Shown piece after piece: positions 48,090 to 58,339 of a stretch of DNA of 64,000 nt (positions are counted from its first letter, which is position 1; every line of letters starts with the position of its first letter). The notes under the pieces were generated by a model. That model saw only the letters and a list, made by a program, of their open reading frames with translations. It was not told where the DNA came from and ran no database searches. The stretch comes from Clostridiaceae bacterium (lineage in GTDB: Bacteria; Bacillota; Clostridia; DSM-8532). Made by a program: the position numbers and the translations under genes. The stretch lies in contig JAAYFU010000001.1 in assembly GCA_012728095.1 (NCBI GenBank), forward strand, positions 1-64,000, given 5' to 3'.

Positions 48090-49155
48090 CTGTCTCCTGG
48101 AATATCCTTTCCAGATTATCCCTTCCCAGTCTTTCCACTGTCCTGCCCTCCAGTCTGAAATCGCGTCCCAGGGCAGCTGAGGCTATATCTATCAAAGAAG
48201 AACATATCGGCGTAGCAACATCGTACTCTAAACCCAGGGATTCCAATAGCACTAACCCCTGAGGAACATCTTCGGTAATATATCTTGAATCGACTCTTGT
48301 CGGTCCCTTTAACGGATTGGGGAGATTGGCATACCAAAAGAAAACTTCCTTGGCGTCACGGGTATCATCCAACGTGTTACGGAATTTGCAGGCTTCTACG
48401 TAAGGAACCCGCTTACATCCCAGCTTCTCCATGACATCCATTTTTTCGTTGTCCAGTTCCTCCAGAATACTCCATACACTGGGCGTGAAGACCTCTCTGT
48501 ACATGTAATACTCGCCATTGGTTTTTTCAATGCGGGGAATACTCATTATTCCACCAATTGTGTGTACAATAAGGTTCGGATTGTGCAGCGCAGCATCAAC
48601 TACTGAAGGAAGATATACAAAAGGATAACCCAGTTTGTTAAGCTTTTTTTCGCACTCTTCCCTGTGATTTGCCGGAAAGATTCCCAACGGATTTCTTTTA
48701 TTGCGAAAAGTAATGCTGACAGTACCAGGCTCACTGATCCGGCAGTCAATAAATGAACTTTCGGCTTCAACAACTGTCAGTTTGATATCTCCGCAATGTT
48801 TCAACACATAGGCTGTTGAAAGGTATCCGGGATTTAACAGCAGGATCTGTCCGTCCCGAAGATACGGTTTGATTCTCTTTATCAACTGTTCATGATAATT
48901 TGTTTGTATGTATACGATTATTATTTCGGTGCTGCTTATACAAGATAAATCTCTTGTGACATGCGCAATATGCGCCAACCGGGTTTCATCTTTTTCTATA
49001 AGTCGGACTGCACCATTATTATGGATCAGATAATCGAAATTTTTATTGTGCATGGCATGGGATGTTTTGATCAACGTCACCTCATGCCCACGTAAGCTGA
49101 GGTCAGCCGCAACCGCAGTACCGGCATGACCTGCCCCCAGGATAGAAATACGCAT
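48070..49155 (-). CDS. Opine dehydrogenase-family protein, copy 2
   Basis: 361 residues, first gene of the cluster. Rossmann start ISILGAGHAGTAVAADLS, QTNYHEQLIKRIKPYLRDG, LHNPNLIVHTIGGIMS and NTLDDTRDAKEVFFWYA are nearly identical to copy 1; the two differ most between residues 45 and 75 and at the C-terminus. Having two copies suggests different amine or keto-acid partners. AAAGGGTG precedes the ATG. The promoter is about 245 nt upstream, leaving a long structured leader. Confidence 0.88.
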   Translation of the reverse strand: MRISILGAGHAGTAVAADLSLRGHEVTLIKTSHAMHNKNFDYLIHNNGAVRLIEKDETRLAHIAHVTRDLSCISSTEIIIVYIQTNYHEQLIKRIKPYLRDGQILLLNPGYLSTAYVLKHCGDIKLTVVEAESSFIDCRISEPGTVSITFRNKRNPLGIFPANHREECEKKLNKLGYPFVYLPSVVDAALHNPNLIVHTIGGIMSIPRIEKTNGEYYMYREVFTPSVWSILEELDNEKMDVMEKLGCKRVPYVEACKFRNTLDDTRDAKEVFFWYANLPNPLKGPTRVDSRYITEDVPQGLVLLESLGLEYDVATPICSSLIDIASAALGRDFRLEGRTVERLGRDNLERIFQETGVGVYA

Positions 49156-49402
49156 ATCATCACCCTTTCAGTTATATAAATTAAAATTATTATTTATAAA
49201 ATAAAATTAATAGATAAAATAAGCGCAGCTAAAAAACAGTGTCATCAGCAAAGCACAATTAAATAATTCTGGTGTTTAATAAAACATGCGTTTTTTGAAT
49301 GATTTGAATTATTTAAAGAATATTGTTGCTTTGGAATCCATTAAAAACCGTTTTATCATAAGGCATATAAAACGTCATAATGGATTTGGATTTACAGTTT
49401 TC
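49156..49402 (-). promoter_or_regulatory. Long structured leader of the opine-dehydrogenase cluster
   Basis: About 245 nt between promoter and first gene with no ORF. On the minus strand a two-part hairpin pairs 49386-49378 with 49343-49335 (9 bp, AATCCATTA/TAATGGATT) and, inside it, 49374-49367 with 49356-49349 (8 bp, CGTTTTAT/ATAAAACG). A second helix pairs 49314-49306 with 49269-49261 (9 bp). Blocks 49274-49287 and 49221-49228 recur in the leader of copy 1 (46889-46902, 46882-46889). It could be a regulatory RNA; no known riboswitch core was recognised. Confidence 0.55.
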
Positions 49403-49408
49403 CATTAC

Positions 49409-49437
49409 ATTATACCATAATAATTATATTATGACAA
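49409..49437 (-). promoter_or_regulatory. Sigma-A promoter of the opine-dehydrogenase cluster
   Basis: On the minus strand: TTGTCA (49437-49432), a 17-bp spacer and TATAAT (49414-49409). The start would be near 49402. Confidence 0.75.
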
Positions 49438-49527
49438 AAATCAAGTATAACAACTTTAATGCCATGTGTTATCACACTTTGATTCTAGTTCGGATGATAA
49501 TTTTTGATTTGTCCGGATAAAAAGAAC

Positions 49528-49555
49528 GGGTTACAGTTATAAAATACTGTAACCC
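49528..49555 (-). terminator. Terminator after tRNA-Leu
   Basis: On the minus strand GGGTTACAG...CTGTAACCC is a 9-bp stem followed by GTTCTTTTTATC, directly after the tRNA 3' end. Confidence 0.85.
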
Positions 49556-49558
49556 ATT

Positions 49559-49641
49559 TGGTGCGGACAAAGGGACTTGAACCCCCACGGTTTCCCGCTA
49601 GATCCTAAATCTAGTGCGTCTGCCAATTCCGCCATGTCCGC
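49559..49641 (-). tRNA. tRNA-Leu, anticodon UAG
   Basis: On the minus strand GCGGACA pairs with TGTCCGC as acceptor stem, with discriminator A and encoded CCA (49561-49559). D-arm GGCGGAATTGGCAGAC, anticodon stem CTAGA/TCTAG with loop TTTAGGA (anticodon TAG, reading CUN leucine codons), a class II variable arm (GGGAAACC) and T-arm GGGGGTTCAAGTCCC. The long variable arm supports leucine. Confidence 0.96.
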
Positions 49642-49787
49642 AGATTTAATACTTTGCAATTATAGCAACGGTTTCAGCGTTTGTCAAGTTATCCGAAGAC
49701 GGCAATGTCCACTGTTGACCGGCATTATAACTTCATTTTATATAATATAAACCTCCGATCAGACCGGAAAATATTTTAGCCAGAATT

Positions 49788-50369
49788 TCAATATCGTTTT
49801 CTGCGTATCGCGCCTCTTTGTTTTTTTCCTCTATTTTTATTATATCCGGGTGCAAAAAGATTAAGAAGTCTTTCCTGTTCATCTATCAATCCTGAAACTG
49901 CTGAAATGAAAGACAGGATTTCCTTATCTTTAGCAAGAAGCCTGAAAGCTTTGGAAACAGCATCGACAAAATCCTCATCCAATGGATATGAAACAGGCTG
50001 CCGTGCCAATGGACACATTGGAACAGCTCTCGGATCCATTATAATGCTCATGGCCCGGTTATGGTTCATATATGGCGTCAAAGGGAAAATCCGACATGCC
50101 AAAGGTCTTAATTCCCTTTGACGTTTATCCGAGCATATCGCAATCAATACCGGCTTATTGTTGCCATAGGTAAAATCCGAAAGTTCAATTTTCAGCCAGG
50201 ACGGAGCATCAGAGTACATTACTTCTTCGCCGGGGAAAAGATACATTCCTGCATCTTCATCCGGCGATTTGCAGCAAGCCTTGTCGCATAATTCTCCGCA
50301 GTCTGACTTAAGGGGTGTGACTTTATCTAAAATATCATAAACTTTTTCATATAGTTCACGTTTTGTCAT
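49788..50369 (-). CDS. Cysteine-cluster protein (YkgJ-like)
   Basis: 193 residues. An N-terminal group of cysteines CGELCDKACC with later single cysteines (SDKR...CRIFP; PMCPLARQPV) resembles the zinc/iron-chelating CxxxCxxCC family (YkgJ/UPF0153), whose role is poorly known. The C-terminus is basic (KKQRGAIRRKR). GAGAGAG precedes the ATG. Confidence 0.72.
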   Translation of the reverse strand: MTKRELYEKVYDILDKVTPLKSDCGELCDKACCKSPDEDAGMYLFPGEEVMYSDAPSWLKIELSDFTYGNNKPVLIAICSDKRQRELRPLACRIFPLTPYMNHNRAMSIIMDPRAVPMCPLARQPVSYPLDEDFVDAVSKAFRLLAKDKEILSFISAVSGLIDEQERLLNLFAPGYNKNRGKKQRGAIRRKRY

Positions 50370-50428
50370 CGATTACTCTCTCTTCAGGTTAATACGACTG
50401 TAAGACCAGTTTCCGGCAACTGACAGCT

Positions 50429-51514
50429 TTATATCTTTTTAAGAAAATCAAGAATGGCCGTTGTTGACGGAGGGCAGCCGCCTATGTTTTTACATATGCC
50501 CGAAGTACATTTTCCTATGCCTATCCCGCTGCCTTCCTGACTCTTGTATCCCTGTCCGATCAGAATTTGATCATTCTTGAATTTGTGTAATGATCCATCA
50601 CCATCAAGCCTTGCCAGAGCATGGATCAAATTTGCATAGCATGCCGAGCATGCGTCTTTGGCATTTACGTACTGTGAAAGCTTCTGTACTTTTCTTGAGG
50701 GAGACGGTCTGGCAATGCTTTCATCCTTATCAAGTACGATAATATCGGCAAACTCGATATCCGAGCTTCCGATCCCTATTTCTTCGGCTATTCTTATATA
50801 ATCAATATCATATGGCTTATATCCCATATTGGCTGCAATATATGAATCCATCAATACAGGGTCGGTACCGCAGAAAATACGGTTCATTTGAACTGGATTT
50901 CCACCTTCTTCAAAGTCAAGATCACCGCATATACCATCCACCAGGATGAAGTCCTGTTTTATGATCTTATTCAAATAAGCGATAGGCTTATGAAGACCCC
51001 AAGTATGGAATTTTCGTTTATCCCTGTCAGAAATGCATCCTTTCATATTTTTGAGGGCGCCTGTCATTAATGTCTGGCAGTGACCCTTCAATACCGGCAC
51101 ATTGATGAGGAAATCCAGTGAAAGCACCTTGCTGCTAACTTCCATATTCACCCCGTTATAGGTTTTGACTGTATATGTATCCTGTTTAATGTCAAAAAGC
51201 GGGACATTATATTTTTTTGATATATCTTCATAGCCGCAGATTTTAAACGCCCTTTTTGTGCTGTCTCCCACCCATGAGCTTTCAAGGATAACAATATTAT
51301 CATGTCCATGTTCTTTCAAATATTCTATGAGCGCTGAGACAATGACCGGAGATGTTGTGGCTCCCGAGGATGAAGGCTTAGACACCACCAGGTTTGGCTT
51401 TATCCCTATAAGAGCACTCTTTGGTATCATTTTCTCCAGTGCTGCTTTTCTAAGAACATCTATTGTCATTTTCCATATGTCCTGGCCATAAGTTGTGATT
51501 ATTCTGTTATTCAT
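50429..51514 (-). CDS. DUF362-family protein
   Basis: 361 residues of the DUF362 family, proteins often linked to iron-sulfur clusters. Conserved family words: [46 protein letters not shown] and [16 protein letters not shown]-terminal cysteines ([29 protein letters not shown]) could bind a metal or cluster. It overlaps the carB stop by 8 bp and has GGGAGA upstream, so it is probably the last gene of the pyrimidine unit, though its function there is unknown. Confidence 0.85.
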   Translation of the reverse strand: MNNRIITTYGQDIWKMTIDVLRKAALEKMIPKSALIGIKPNLVVSKPSSSGATTSPVIVSALIEYLKEHGHDNIVILESSWVGDSTKRAFKICGYEDISKKYNVPLFDIKQDTYTVKTYNGVNMEVSSKVLSLDFLINVPVLKGHCQTLMTGALKNMKGCISDRDKRKFHTWGLHKPIAYLNKIIKQDFILVDGICGDLDFEEGGNPVQMNRIFCGTDPVLMDSYIAANMGYKPYDIDYIRIAEEIGIGSSDIEFADIIVLDKDESIARPSPSRKVQKLSQYVNAKDACSACYANLIHALARLDGDGSLHKFKNDQILIGQGYKSQEGSGIGIGKCTSGICKNIGGCPPSTTAILDFLKKI

Positions 51515-54500
51515 TTATATCTCCCGTTATTTTTATTTCACTGATATCGATTATATCAAAATCTTCAGGTCTATTGCCAGTTTGGAGGCAATGCAGGACG
51601 GCATAGGCTGTGTCAAGACTTGTAAGGCACGGAACAGAACGCTCAACAGCCTTTCTTCTTATCCTGAAACCGTCTCTTCTGGCATCCCGGCCTTTAGTGG
51701 GAGTATTTATTATCATTTTAATTTTGCCCTGCTCCATAAGCTCAATTATATTAGGAGAACCTTCATCCAGTTTCTTGACGCTGTTGGTGGCAATGGCATG
51801 TTTATTCAAATAAAGAGCCGTCTTACCTGTCGCATACAGAGTATATCCCAGTCGTTCAAATCCATCTGCCAGATCCAGGATCTCCGGCTTGTCGGTGTCT
51901 CTGACAGTAAGAAGGATACCGCTTCCCGGCTCAGGGAAGACAAAACCTGAAGCCACTATCCCTTTCAAAACTGCCTCATGAAAATTCTTAGCTATTCCCA
52001 GGACCTCACCGGTCGACTTCATTTCAGGACCCAGGCCTGTATCAACATCATGGAGTTTCTCAAAAGAGAATACCGGGACCTTTACCGCCACAAAATCCCG
52101 CTCCCTGAATAAACCTGTTCCATATGGAAAGTCGGTCAATTTTTTGCCCATCATAATACGGGTTGCCATTTTAATCAGCGGTATTCCTGTAACCTTGCTT
52201 ATATATGGCACTGTACGGCTGGATCTGGGATTTACTTCAATGACATAGATCTCGTTATTGAACAGCACATATTGAATATTTACTATGCCGATTATATGAA
52301 GAGCCTTTGCAAGCTTTTCAGTATAATCTATTATTTTTTCCTTTGCGTTGAATGAAAGATCCTGAGGAGGATATATGGATATACTGTCTCCAGAATGTAC
52401 TCCTGCCCTTTCCAAATGCTCCATTATTCCGGGGATCAGGATATTCTCGCCGTCACAAACCGCGTCAACTTCCAGCTCTTTGCCCATCATGTATTTATCG
52501 ATCAGAACAGGGTGTTCCTGTTCTTCCCTGTATATTATCTCCATGTATTCTCTGATATCATTGTCATTATAGGCGATTTCCATGCCTTTGCCGCCCAGGA
52601 CATAAGAAGGGCGAACCAGGACCGGATACCCAAGGCTGTTGGCAGCGTTTATTGCCTCTTCCAGGGTCCTTACAGTGGCTCCCTTAGGTCTCGGGATGTT
52701 CAGTTTTTCCAATATGGCGTCAAATTTCTCCCTGTCCTCGGCTGCATCAACATACTTTGCCTCGGTACCGAATATTTTAACGCCTGCCTCAGCAAGAGGA
52801 TTGGTAAGCTTGATGGCAGTCTGTCCGCCGAACTGAGCGATAACGCCCTCAGGCTTTTCAAGCTCGATTATTTCCTCCACATCCTCGGGAGTTAAAGGTT
52901 CAAAATAGAGCCTGTCGGAAGTATCGAAGTCGGTCGAAACGGTCTCAGGATTGTTATTTATTATTATTGCTTCATACCCTTCTTCCTTAAGTCCCCATAC
53001 CGAATGGACCGAACAATAGTCAAACTCGATCCCCTGTCCGATGCGAATGGGTCCCGACCCCAGAACGATTATCTTCTTGTTCTTAGACGGTACTGATTCC
53101 GAGTATTCATCATAGGTTGAATAATAGTAAGGAGTCTGGGCTTCAAATTCGGCGGCACAGGTGTCAACCATTTTATAGGCCGGTTTAATACCCCATTTAT
53201 GTCTCAGTTCTTTAATTTCTTTTCGGGTAGAGTTGGTATATTTAGCGATAACCTCATCCAAAAAGCCCATCTTTTTGGCTTTAAGAAGTATATCCTTATT
53301 CAGGCTCTCTTTGGTAAGAGTTTTTAATTGCTCCTCCATCTCCACTATTTTTTTGATTTTGTGGAGGAACCACATATCGATTTTGGTAATATTGTTGATA
53401 TCCTCTAGCGCAATTCCTCTGCGTATCGCCTCGGCTACCACCAGCAAACGATTGTCATCAACCACATGCAGCGATTCTCTGAGGGTTTTGTCGTCCAGAT
53501 CCTTGCAAAGAGGTGTTTCCAGTGTTTTAATCCCCAGTTCCAGGGAACGGAGAGCCTTCATCAAAGCAGCTTCAAATGAGTTGCCTATTGCCATAACTTC
53601 TCCGGTAGCTTTCATTTGTGTCCCGAGGGTGCGTTTTGCGTAGACAAATTTATCAAAAGGCCATTTTGGTATTTTTACCACGCAATAATCGATCACAGGC
53701 TCAAAACAGGCATATGTTTTACCTGTAACAGCGTTCTTTATTTCATCCAGACCATATCCTACTGCGATCTTTGTAGCCACCCTCGCTATAGGATAGCCGG
53801 TTGCCTTGGACGCAAGGGCTGAAGAGCGGCTCACACGGGGATTTACTTCAATGACTGCATATTCAAAACTATCCGGGTGAAGCGCGAACTGGCAGTTACA
53901 CCCGCCCTCTATCCCCAAGGCCGTGATAATATTCAAAGCTGCAGATCTTAGCATTTGATATTCCTTGTCGCCCAGTGTCTGGGTGGGTGCAACGACTATG
54001 CTGTCACCGGTATGAACGCCTACCGGGTCAATATTTTCCATACTACACACGGTAATCACATTACCCTTGGAGTCTCTCATAACTTCATACTCGATTTCTT
54101 TCCAACCAGCCACGCATCTTTCAATAAGGACCTGGTGCACCCTGCTCAAACGCAGGCCGTTTGAGCCGATTTCCTTCAATTGTTCAACATTATATGCTAT
54201 ACCGCCTCCGGTTCCGCCAAGAGTGAAGGCCGGCCTTACGACTACTGGATAGCCGATTTCATCTGCAAAGGCCAATGCATCCTCGACGGAATTTACCACC
54301 TTACTGGGGATACAGGGCTCGCCTATTGATTCCATAGTGTCTTTAAACAGCTGCCTGTCCTCAGCCATACGTATTGCCTCCACACTTGTTCCCAGGAGCT
54401 TAACTCCTTCCTGCTGCAAAAAGCCTGATTCGGCCAGTTCCGTGGCAAGATTCAGCCCTGTCTGTCCGCCCAGGGTAGGCAGGATGCTGTCGGGTTTTTC

Positions 54501-54740
54501 TTTTTTTATTATTTTCTTTAGCGTATCCACATTAAGGGGTTCTATATATACCTTATCCGCAATTTCCGAATCCGTCATTATTGTGGCAGGATTGCTGTTA
54601 ACCAGTATGGTCTCGATCCTTTCCTCTTTTAATGCCTGACAGGCCTGGGTTCCGGCATAGTCGAATTCTGCCGCCTGACCAATAATTATGGGACCTGAGC
54701 CTATAACCAAAACACGCTTTACATCATTTCTTTTGGGCAT
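51507..54740 (-). CDS. carB: Carbamoyl-phosphate synthase large subunit
   Basis: Forms carbamoyl phosphate from bicarbonate, ammonia and 2 ATP for pyrimidine and arginine synthesis. About 1077 residues, with two homologous ATP-grasp halves and a C-terminal MGS-like allosteric domain. [23 protein letters not shown] opens the first half and [21 protein letters not shown] the second. The ATG at 54740 with GGAGGA upstream begins the conserved N-terminus and overlaps carA by 17 bp; the frame up to 54791 is not needed. Confidence 0.98.
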   Translation of the reverse strand: MPKRNDVKRVLVIGSGPIIIGQAAEFDYAGTQACQALKEERIETILVNSNPATIMTDSEIADKVYIEPLNVDTLKKIIKKEKPDSILPTLGGQTGLNLATELAESGFLQQEGVKLLGTSVEAIRMAEDRQLFKDTMESIGEPCIPSKVVNSVEDALAFADEIGYPVVVRPAFTLGGTGGGIAYNVEQLKEIGSNGLRLSRVHQVLIERCVAGWKEIEYEVMRDSKGNVITVCSMENIDPVGVHTGDSIVVAPTQTLGDKEYQMLRSAALNIITALGIEGGCNCQFALHPDSFEYAVIEVNPRVSRSSALASKATGYPIARVATKIAVGYGLDEIKNAVTGKTYACFEPVIDYCVVKIPKWPFDKFVYAKRTLGTQMKATGEVMAIGNSFEAALMKALRSLELGIKTLETPLCKDLDDKTLRESLHVVDDNRLLVVAEAIRRGIALEDINNITKIDMWFLHKIKKIVEMEEQLKTLTKESLNKDILLKAKKMGFLDEVIAKYTNSTRKEIKELRHKWGIKPAYKMVDTCAAEFEAQTPYYYSTYDEYSESVPSKNKKIIVLGSGPIRIGQGIEFDYCSVHSVWGLKEEGYEAIIINNNPETVSTDFDTSDRLYFEPLTPEDVEEIIELEKPEGVIAQFGGQTAIKLTNPLAEAGVKIFGTEAKYVDAAEDREKFDAILEKLNIPRPKGATVRTLEEAINAANSLGYPVLVRPSYVLGGKGMEIAYNDNDIREYMEIIYREEQEHPVLIDKYMMGKELEVDAVCDGENILIPGIMEHLERAGVHSGDSISIYPPQDLSFNAKEKIIDYTEKLAKALHIIGIVNIQYVLFNNEIYVIEVNPRSSRTVPYISKVTGIPLIKMATRIMMGKKLTDFPYGTGLFRERDFVAVKVPVFSFEKLHDVDTGLGPEMKSTGEVLGIAKNFHEAVLKGIVASGFVFPEPGSGILLTVRDTDKPEILDLADGFERLGYTLYATGKTALYLNKHAIATNSVKKLDEGSPNIIELMEQGKIKMIINTPTKGRDARRDGFRIRRKAVERSVPCLTSLDTAYAVLHCLQTGNRPEDFDIIDISEIKITGDINE

Positions 54741-55824
54741 AATTGATCCTCCTGTTTTTGTACATGTCAATGAGCTCCATGAACCTGTCAAAAAGATATT
54801 CGGTGTCTTTCGGACCTGGGGATGCCTCCGGGTGAAACTGAACCGTGAATGTTGGTGTGTCCAGATACTTTATGCCCTCAACCGTATTGTCATTGATATT
54901 GATATGACTTACAACGGCTTTTCTATTGTCCAGTTTTTCAGCCAGCACAACATAACCGTGGTTCTGGGATGTGATATAGGTTCTGCCGTTCTCCAAATCC
55001 TTTACCGGATGGTTTCCCCCACGGTGCCCGTACTTGAGTTTTCCAGTATCCCCGCCGTATGCCAGGGCAGTCAGCTGGTGCCCCAGGCATATACCGAACA
55101 TAGGCTTTTTCCCTAGTAATTTTCTCAATTCTTTAATTTGATAAGTACAGTCCTTAGGATCGCCCGGTCCGTTTGACAACATTATTCCGTCAGGTTCAAC
55201 CGCCAGGATCTCATCAGCTGAAGATGTGGCCGGAAATACATATATATCACAGTTACGTTTTACCAGGCATCGTATAATATTCGTTTTGATCCCGTAATCC
55301 AAAAGTGCTATCCTTCTTCCCGAGCCTTCAATATGCCTGACCTCTTTTGCGGTTACTTTCTCAACAGGATTGATTATTCTATAATTCTTAACTTTCTCAA
55401 TCCAGTCCTCCAATTTAAAGTCAGCATCAGTCGATATTACCCCGTTCATAGTCCCTTTATTTCGAAGAATCCGCGTTAAAGCACGGGTGTCTATGCCCTG
55501 TATTCCGATAATATTGTGTCTTTTCAAATATTTGTTTAAAGTCTCCTGGGATCTGAAATTGCTGGGCTCGTCACAGAGTTCCCTGACTATAAATCCCTTG
55601 GCATAAGGTTTTGTGGATTCCTGATCCTCTGTGTTTATTCCGTAATTGCCTATCAACGGATAGGTCATGGTTATTATCTGGCCCGCAAAAGATGGGTCTG
55701 TAAGAATCTCCAGGTACCCTGTCATTCCTGTGTCAAACACGACTTCCCCGATACATGTACCGGTAGCTCCTATCGATTGGCCTACAAATTGGGTTCCGTC
55801 CTCTAAAGCCAAAATAGCCTTCAT
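54724..55824 (-). CDS. carA: Carbamoyl-phosphate synthase small subunit
   Basis: Glutaminase subunit feeding ammonia to CarB. 366 residues. N-terminal domain [17 protein letters not shown]; class I amidotransferase domain with nucleophile Cys in [24 protein letters not shown] and the His/Glu pair in [15 protein letters not shown] precedes the ATG. It lies 29 bp after pyrF. Confidence 0.98.
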   Translation of the reverse strand: MKAILALEDGTQFVGQSIGATGTCIGEVVFDTGMTGYLEILTDPSFAGQIITMTYPLIGNYGINTEDQESTKPYAKGFIVRELCDEPSNFRSQETLNKYLKRHNIIGIQGIDTRALTRILRNKGTMNGVISTDADFKLEDWIEKVKNYRIINPVEKVTAKEVRHIEGSGRRIALLDYGIKTNIIRCLVKRNCDIYVFPATSSADEILAVEPDGIMLSNGPGDPKDCTYQIKELRKLLGKKPMFGICLGHQLTALAYGGDTGKLKYGHRGGNHPVKDLENGRTYITSQNHGYVVLAEKLDNRKAVVSHININDNTVEGIKYLDTPTFTVQFHPEASPGPKDTEYLFDRFMELIDMYKNRRINYAQKK

Positions 55825-55853
55825 ACTTTCTCCCTTTCCTTATTTCCCACTGA

Positions 55854-56795
55854 CTAAAACTTGCCGATTGCTCTGTTTATATCATCACGCATACGCTCAG
55901 CTTCAGCTCTTGCGGCTTTCTCAAAGTCTTCATGGGTAAACTTGTCCTTCCATACATCCAGCTTATATGCGCACATAAGACTTCTTGAAGCATTTATAAC
56001 CGCTCCCAGGCCGTTTTTATCGAAAGCCTCGGCCACATCCTGTACCGTCCCGCCCTGGGCTCCGTAGCCCGGCACCAATATCCACGCTTTCGGCATTCTC
56101 TTTCTCAGCTCACTAAGCTGTTTAGGATAGGTTGCTCCAACCACGGCCCCGACTGAAGAATACCCGCATTGCCCTACTGTCGTGCTTCCCCATTGATTGA
56201 CCAAATCAGCCATAACTTCATATATTGTACGCCCGTCCTGCAGCTTAAGGTCCTGAAGCTGGCCTGATGAGGGATTAGAGGTCTTAACTAGGATAAATAT
56301 TCCCCTGTCATTCTTCTCACATTCCTCAATGAACGGTTTTACTCCGTCGATTCCCAGGTATGCGTTGACTGTGAGAGCGTCAACGCTAAAAGCTTCCTGT
56401 TCAGTTCCGTTTATTGGGGTTTTACCAAGGTAGGCGGCAGCGTATGCTTGTGCGGTAGTCCCTATATCATTTCGTTTGCCGTCGGCAATTACCAATAATC
56501 CTTTATCCTTCGCATATCTTATTGTTTCATAAAAAGCCCTGATTCCCTCTGGGCCATACATTTCATAATAGGCAAGCTGTGGTTTCACAGCCGGTATTAT
56601 TTCATATAATGTATCAATCAGCCTTCTGTTAAACTCAATGATACAATCTGCCGCTGCCTTTTGATAACTGACATTTTTAACAAAATATTTCTCTTTTATG
56701 GACGCAGGAATGTACTCCAGTTTTGGGTCAAGTCCCAGGACTGAAGGGTTGTTCTTAAACTTAATTTGTTTTGCAAGCTTGTCTGAAAAATTCAT
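55854..56795 (-). CDS. pyrF: Orotidine-5'-phosphate decarboxylase, type 2
   Basis: Last step of UMP synthesis, decarboxylating OMP. 313 residues, the longer type 2 form. VLGLDPKLEYIP near the start, catalytic VIADGKRNDIGTTAQAYA, VKTSNPSSGQLQD and the phosphate-binding LVPGYGAQGG. AGGAGG precedes the ATG. A repeat cluster separates it from pyrC. Confidence 0.96.
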   Translation of the reverse strand: MNFSDKLAKQIKFKNNPSVLGLDPKLEYIPASIKEKYFVKNVSYQKAAADCIIEFNRRLIDTLYEIIPAVKPQLAYYEMYGPEGIRAFYETIRYAKDKGLLVIADGKRNDIGTTAQAYAAAYLGKTPINGTEQEAFSVDALTVNAYLGIDGVKPFIEECEKNDRGIFILVKTSNPSSGQLQDLKLQDGRTIYEVMADLVNQWGSTTVGQCGYSSVGAVVGATYPKQLSELRKRMPKAWILVPGYGAQGGTVQDVAEAFDKNGLGAVINASRSLMCAYKLDVWKDKFTHEDFEKAARAEAERMRDDINRAIGKF

Positions 56796-56861
56796 ATGGC
56801 CTCCTGTTTTAATTATTGTATTTTATACCTCACCTCTGAGAAACCTCGCCTCCGCCTGTTT

Positions 56862-56976
56862 ATGTCATTCTGAACGAGTGAAACGAAGTGAAGAATCTTT
56901 ATACCAACTATAGATCCTTCGCTGCCGCCCAGGATGACAAGTAGGACAGGATTCTTCGCTAACGCTCAAAATGACA
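56862..56976. repeat. Dispersed palindromic repeats between pyrC and pyrF
   Basis: Copies of the same family as at 14995-15222: GTCATTCTGAACGAG, GAAGAATCTTTAT, GATCCTTCGCTGCCGCCCAGGATGACA and an inverted copy GATTCTTCGCTAACGCTCAAAATGACA. It lies within the pyrimidine gene series, so it would be transcribed if the genes form one unit. Confidence 0.85.
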
Positions 56977-57065
56977 TTAGCAATCCCTTCGAAGCGAACT
57001 ATCCTATCTCAATGATAAACCTTGTGCCTGACTTTAAATTTAACCTTTATTACCGTCCCCATGGT

Positions 57066-58337
57066 TTATATATCTTCATATACTATGTTGCCGCCAACAA
57101 TTGTGGTCTTAACCCTACCCTTAACCTTAAAGCCGTCGAATGGCGAGTTCTTGCTTTTTGACGCAAATTTTGACACATCCACCCTATACTCGTTGTCAAA
57201 GTCCACCAGGATTATATCTGCAGGTTTACCACGCTCAATTTTGCCTTTGTCAATTTTAAGCATGTTAGCCGGGTTTACGGTAAGCTTATCAATCATTTGA
57301 GACAAGCTTAAATGCCCCTTGTCTACCAATTCGGTATAACTTAATGCCAGTGCCGTCTCAAATCCCACTATGCCATTGGCGGCTTTTTCAAACTCGACAT
57401 TCTTTTCATCAAAATGGTGAGGCGCATGATCGGTTGCAATAATATCAATGGTACCGTCTTTAAGGCCTTCAATAACAGCCTCAAGATCATCCCGGCTTCT
57501 TAAAGGCGGGTTCATTTTGGCATTGGTATTGTAATCCCGGCAGGCTTCTTCGGTTAAGGTAAAATAGTGGGGACACGTCTCAGCAGTAACTTTTATTCCG
57601 CGTTTTTTTGCCTGGCGGATAAGTTCGACCGATATTTTTGTTGATACATGAGCTATATGAACTGGCACACCGGTGTATTGGGACAAAAGTATCTCCCGTG
57701 CCACCATCACATCTTCCGATACTGACGGTATACCTCTCAGTCCAAGAATCGTGGAAGTCAACCCCTCGTTCATGCACCCATTATCTGTCAGGTTTAAATC
57801 CTCACAGTGGGATATAACCGGTAAACCGAATTGTCCGGCATAAATTAAGGCTTTTTTCATTACATCACTGTTCATGACCGGTTTACCGTCATCTGATACG
57901 GCTACTATACCCGCTTCACGCATAAATCCCATCTCGGACAGCTCATTGCCCTCCAGCCCTTTTGTTATGGCGCCTATGGGAAAAACATTTACACAACCTT
58001 CTTTTCGAGATTTTTCAATAATATAACGAACCACGGCCGCATTATCCACCGGGGGATTTGTATTGGGCATACAGGCAATTGAAGTAAACCCTCCCCTGGC
58101 AGCGCTTCTTGTGCCTGATATAATATCTTCCTTGTATTCATATCCCGGATCTCTTAAATGACAATGGGCGTCTACCAAGCCGGGAAGAACATAGAGTCCG
58201 TCGGCATCAATAATTTTGTCGGCTTTAGCCTCAGGGTCCGCTTTAGTTGAAATCACTAAGTCTTCTTCAATTAAAATGTTGGTTTTTTCTGCTCTGCCGT
58301 TTATGATAGCTGTTCCGTTTCTTATTAAAGTTCTCAT
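57066..58337 (-). CDS. pyrC: Dihydroorotase
   Basis: Cyclises carbamoyl-aspartate to dihydroorotate. 423 residues, class I type. Metal motif VDAHCHLRDPGYEYKED, later VISHCEDLNL, VHIAHVST and the catalytic Asp in IIATDHAPHH. GGGAGG precedes the ATG; the gene starts almost at the pyrB stop (58340), so the two are tightly coupled. Confidence 0.97.
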   Translation of the reverse strand: MRTLIRNGTAIINGRAEKTNILIEEDLVISTKADPEAKADKIIDADGLYVLPGLVDAHCHLRDPGYEYKEDIISGTRSAARGGFTSIACMPNTNPPVDNAAVVRYIIEKSRKEGCVNVFPIGAITKGLEGNELSEMGFMREAGIVAVSDDGKPVMNSDVMKKALIYAGQFGLPVISHCEDLNLTDNGCMNEGLTSTILGLRGIPSVSEDVMVAREILLSQYTGVPVHIAHVSTKISVELIRQAKKRGIKVTAETCPHYFTLTEEACRDYNTNAKMNPPLRSRDDLEAVIEGLKDGTIDIIATDHAPHHFDEKNVEFEKAANGIVGFETALALSYTELVDKGHLSLSQMIDKLTVNPANMLKIDKGKIERGKPADIILVDFDNEYRVDVSKFASKSKNSPFDGFKVKGRVKTTIVGGNIVYEDI

Positions 58338-58339
58338 AA

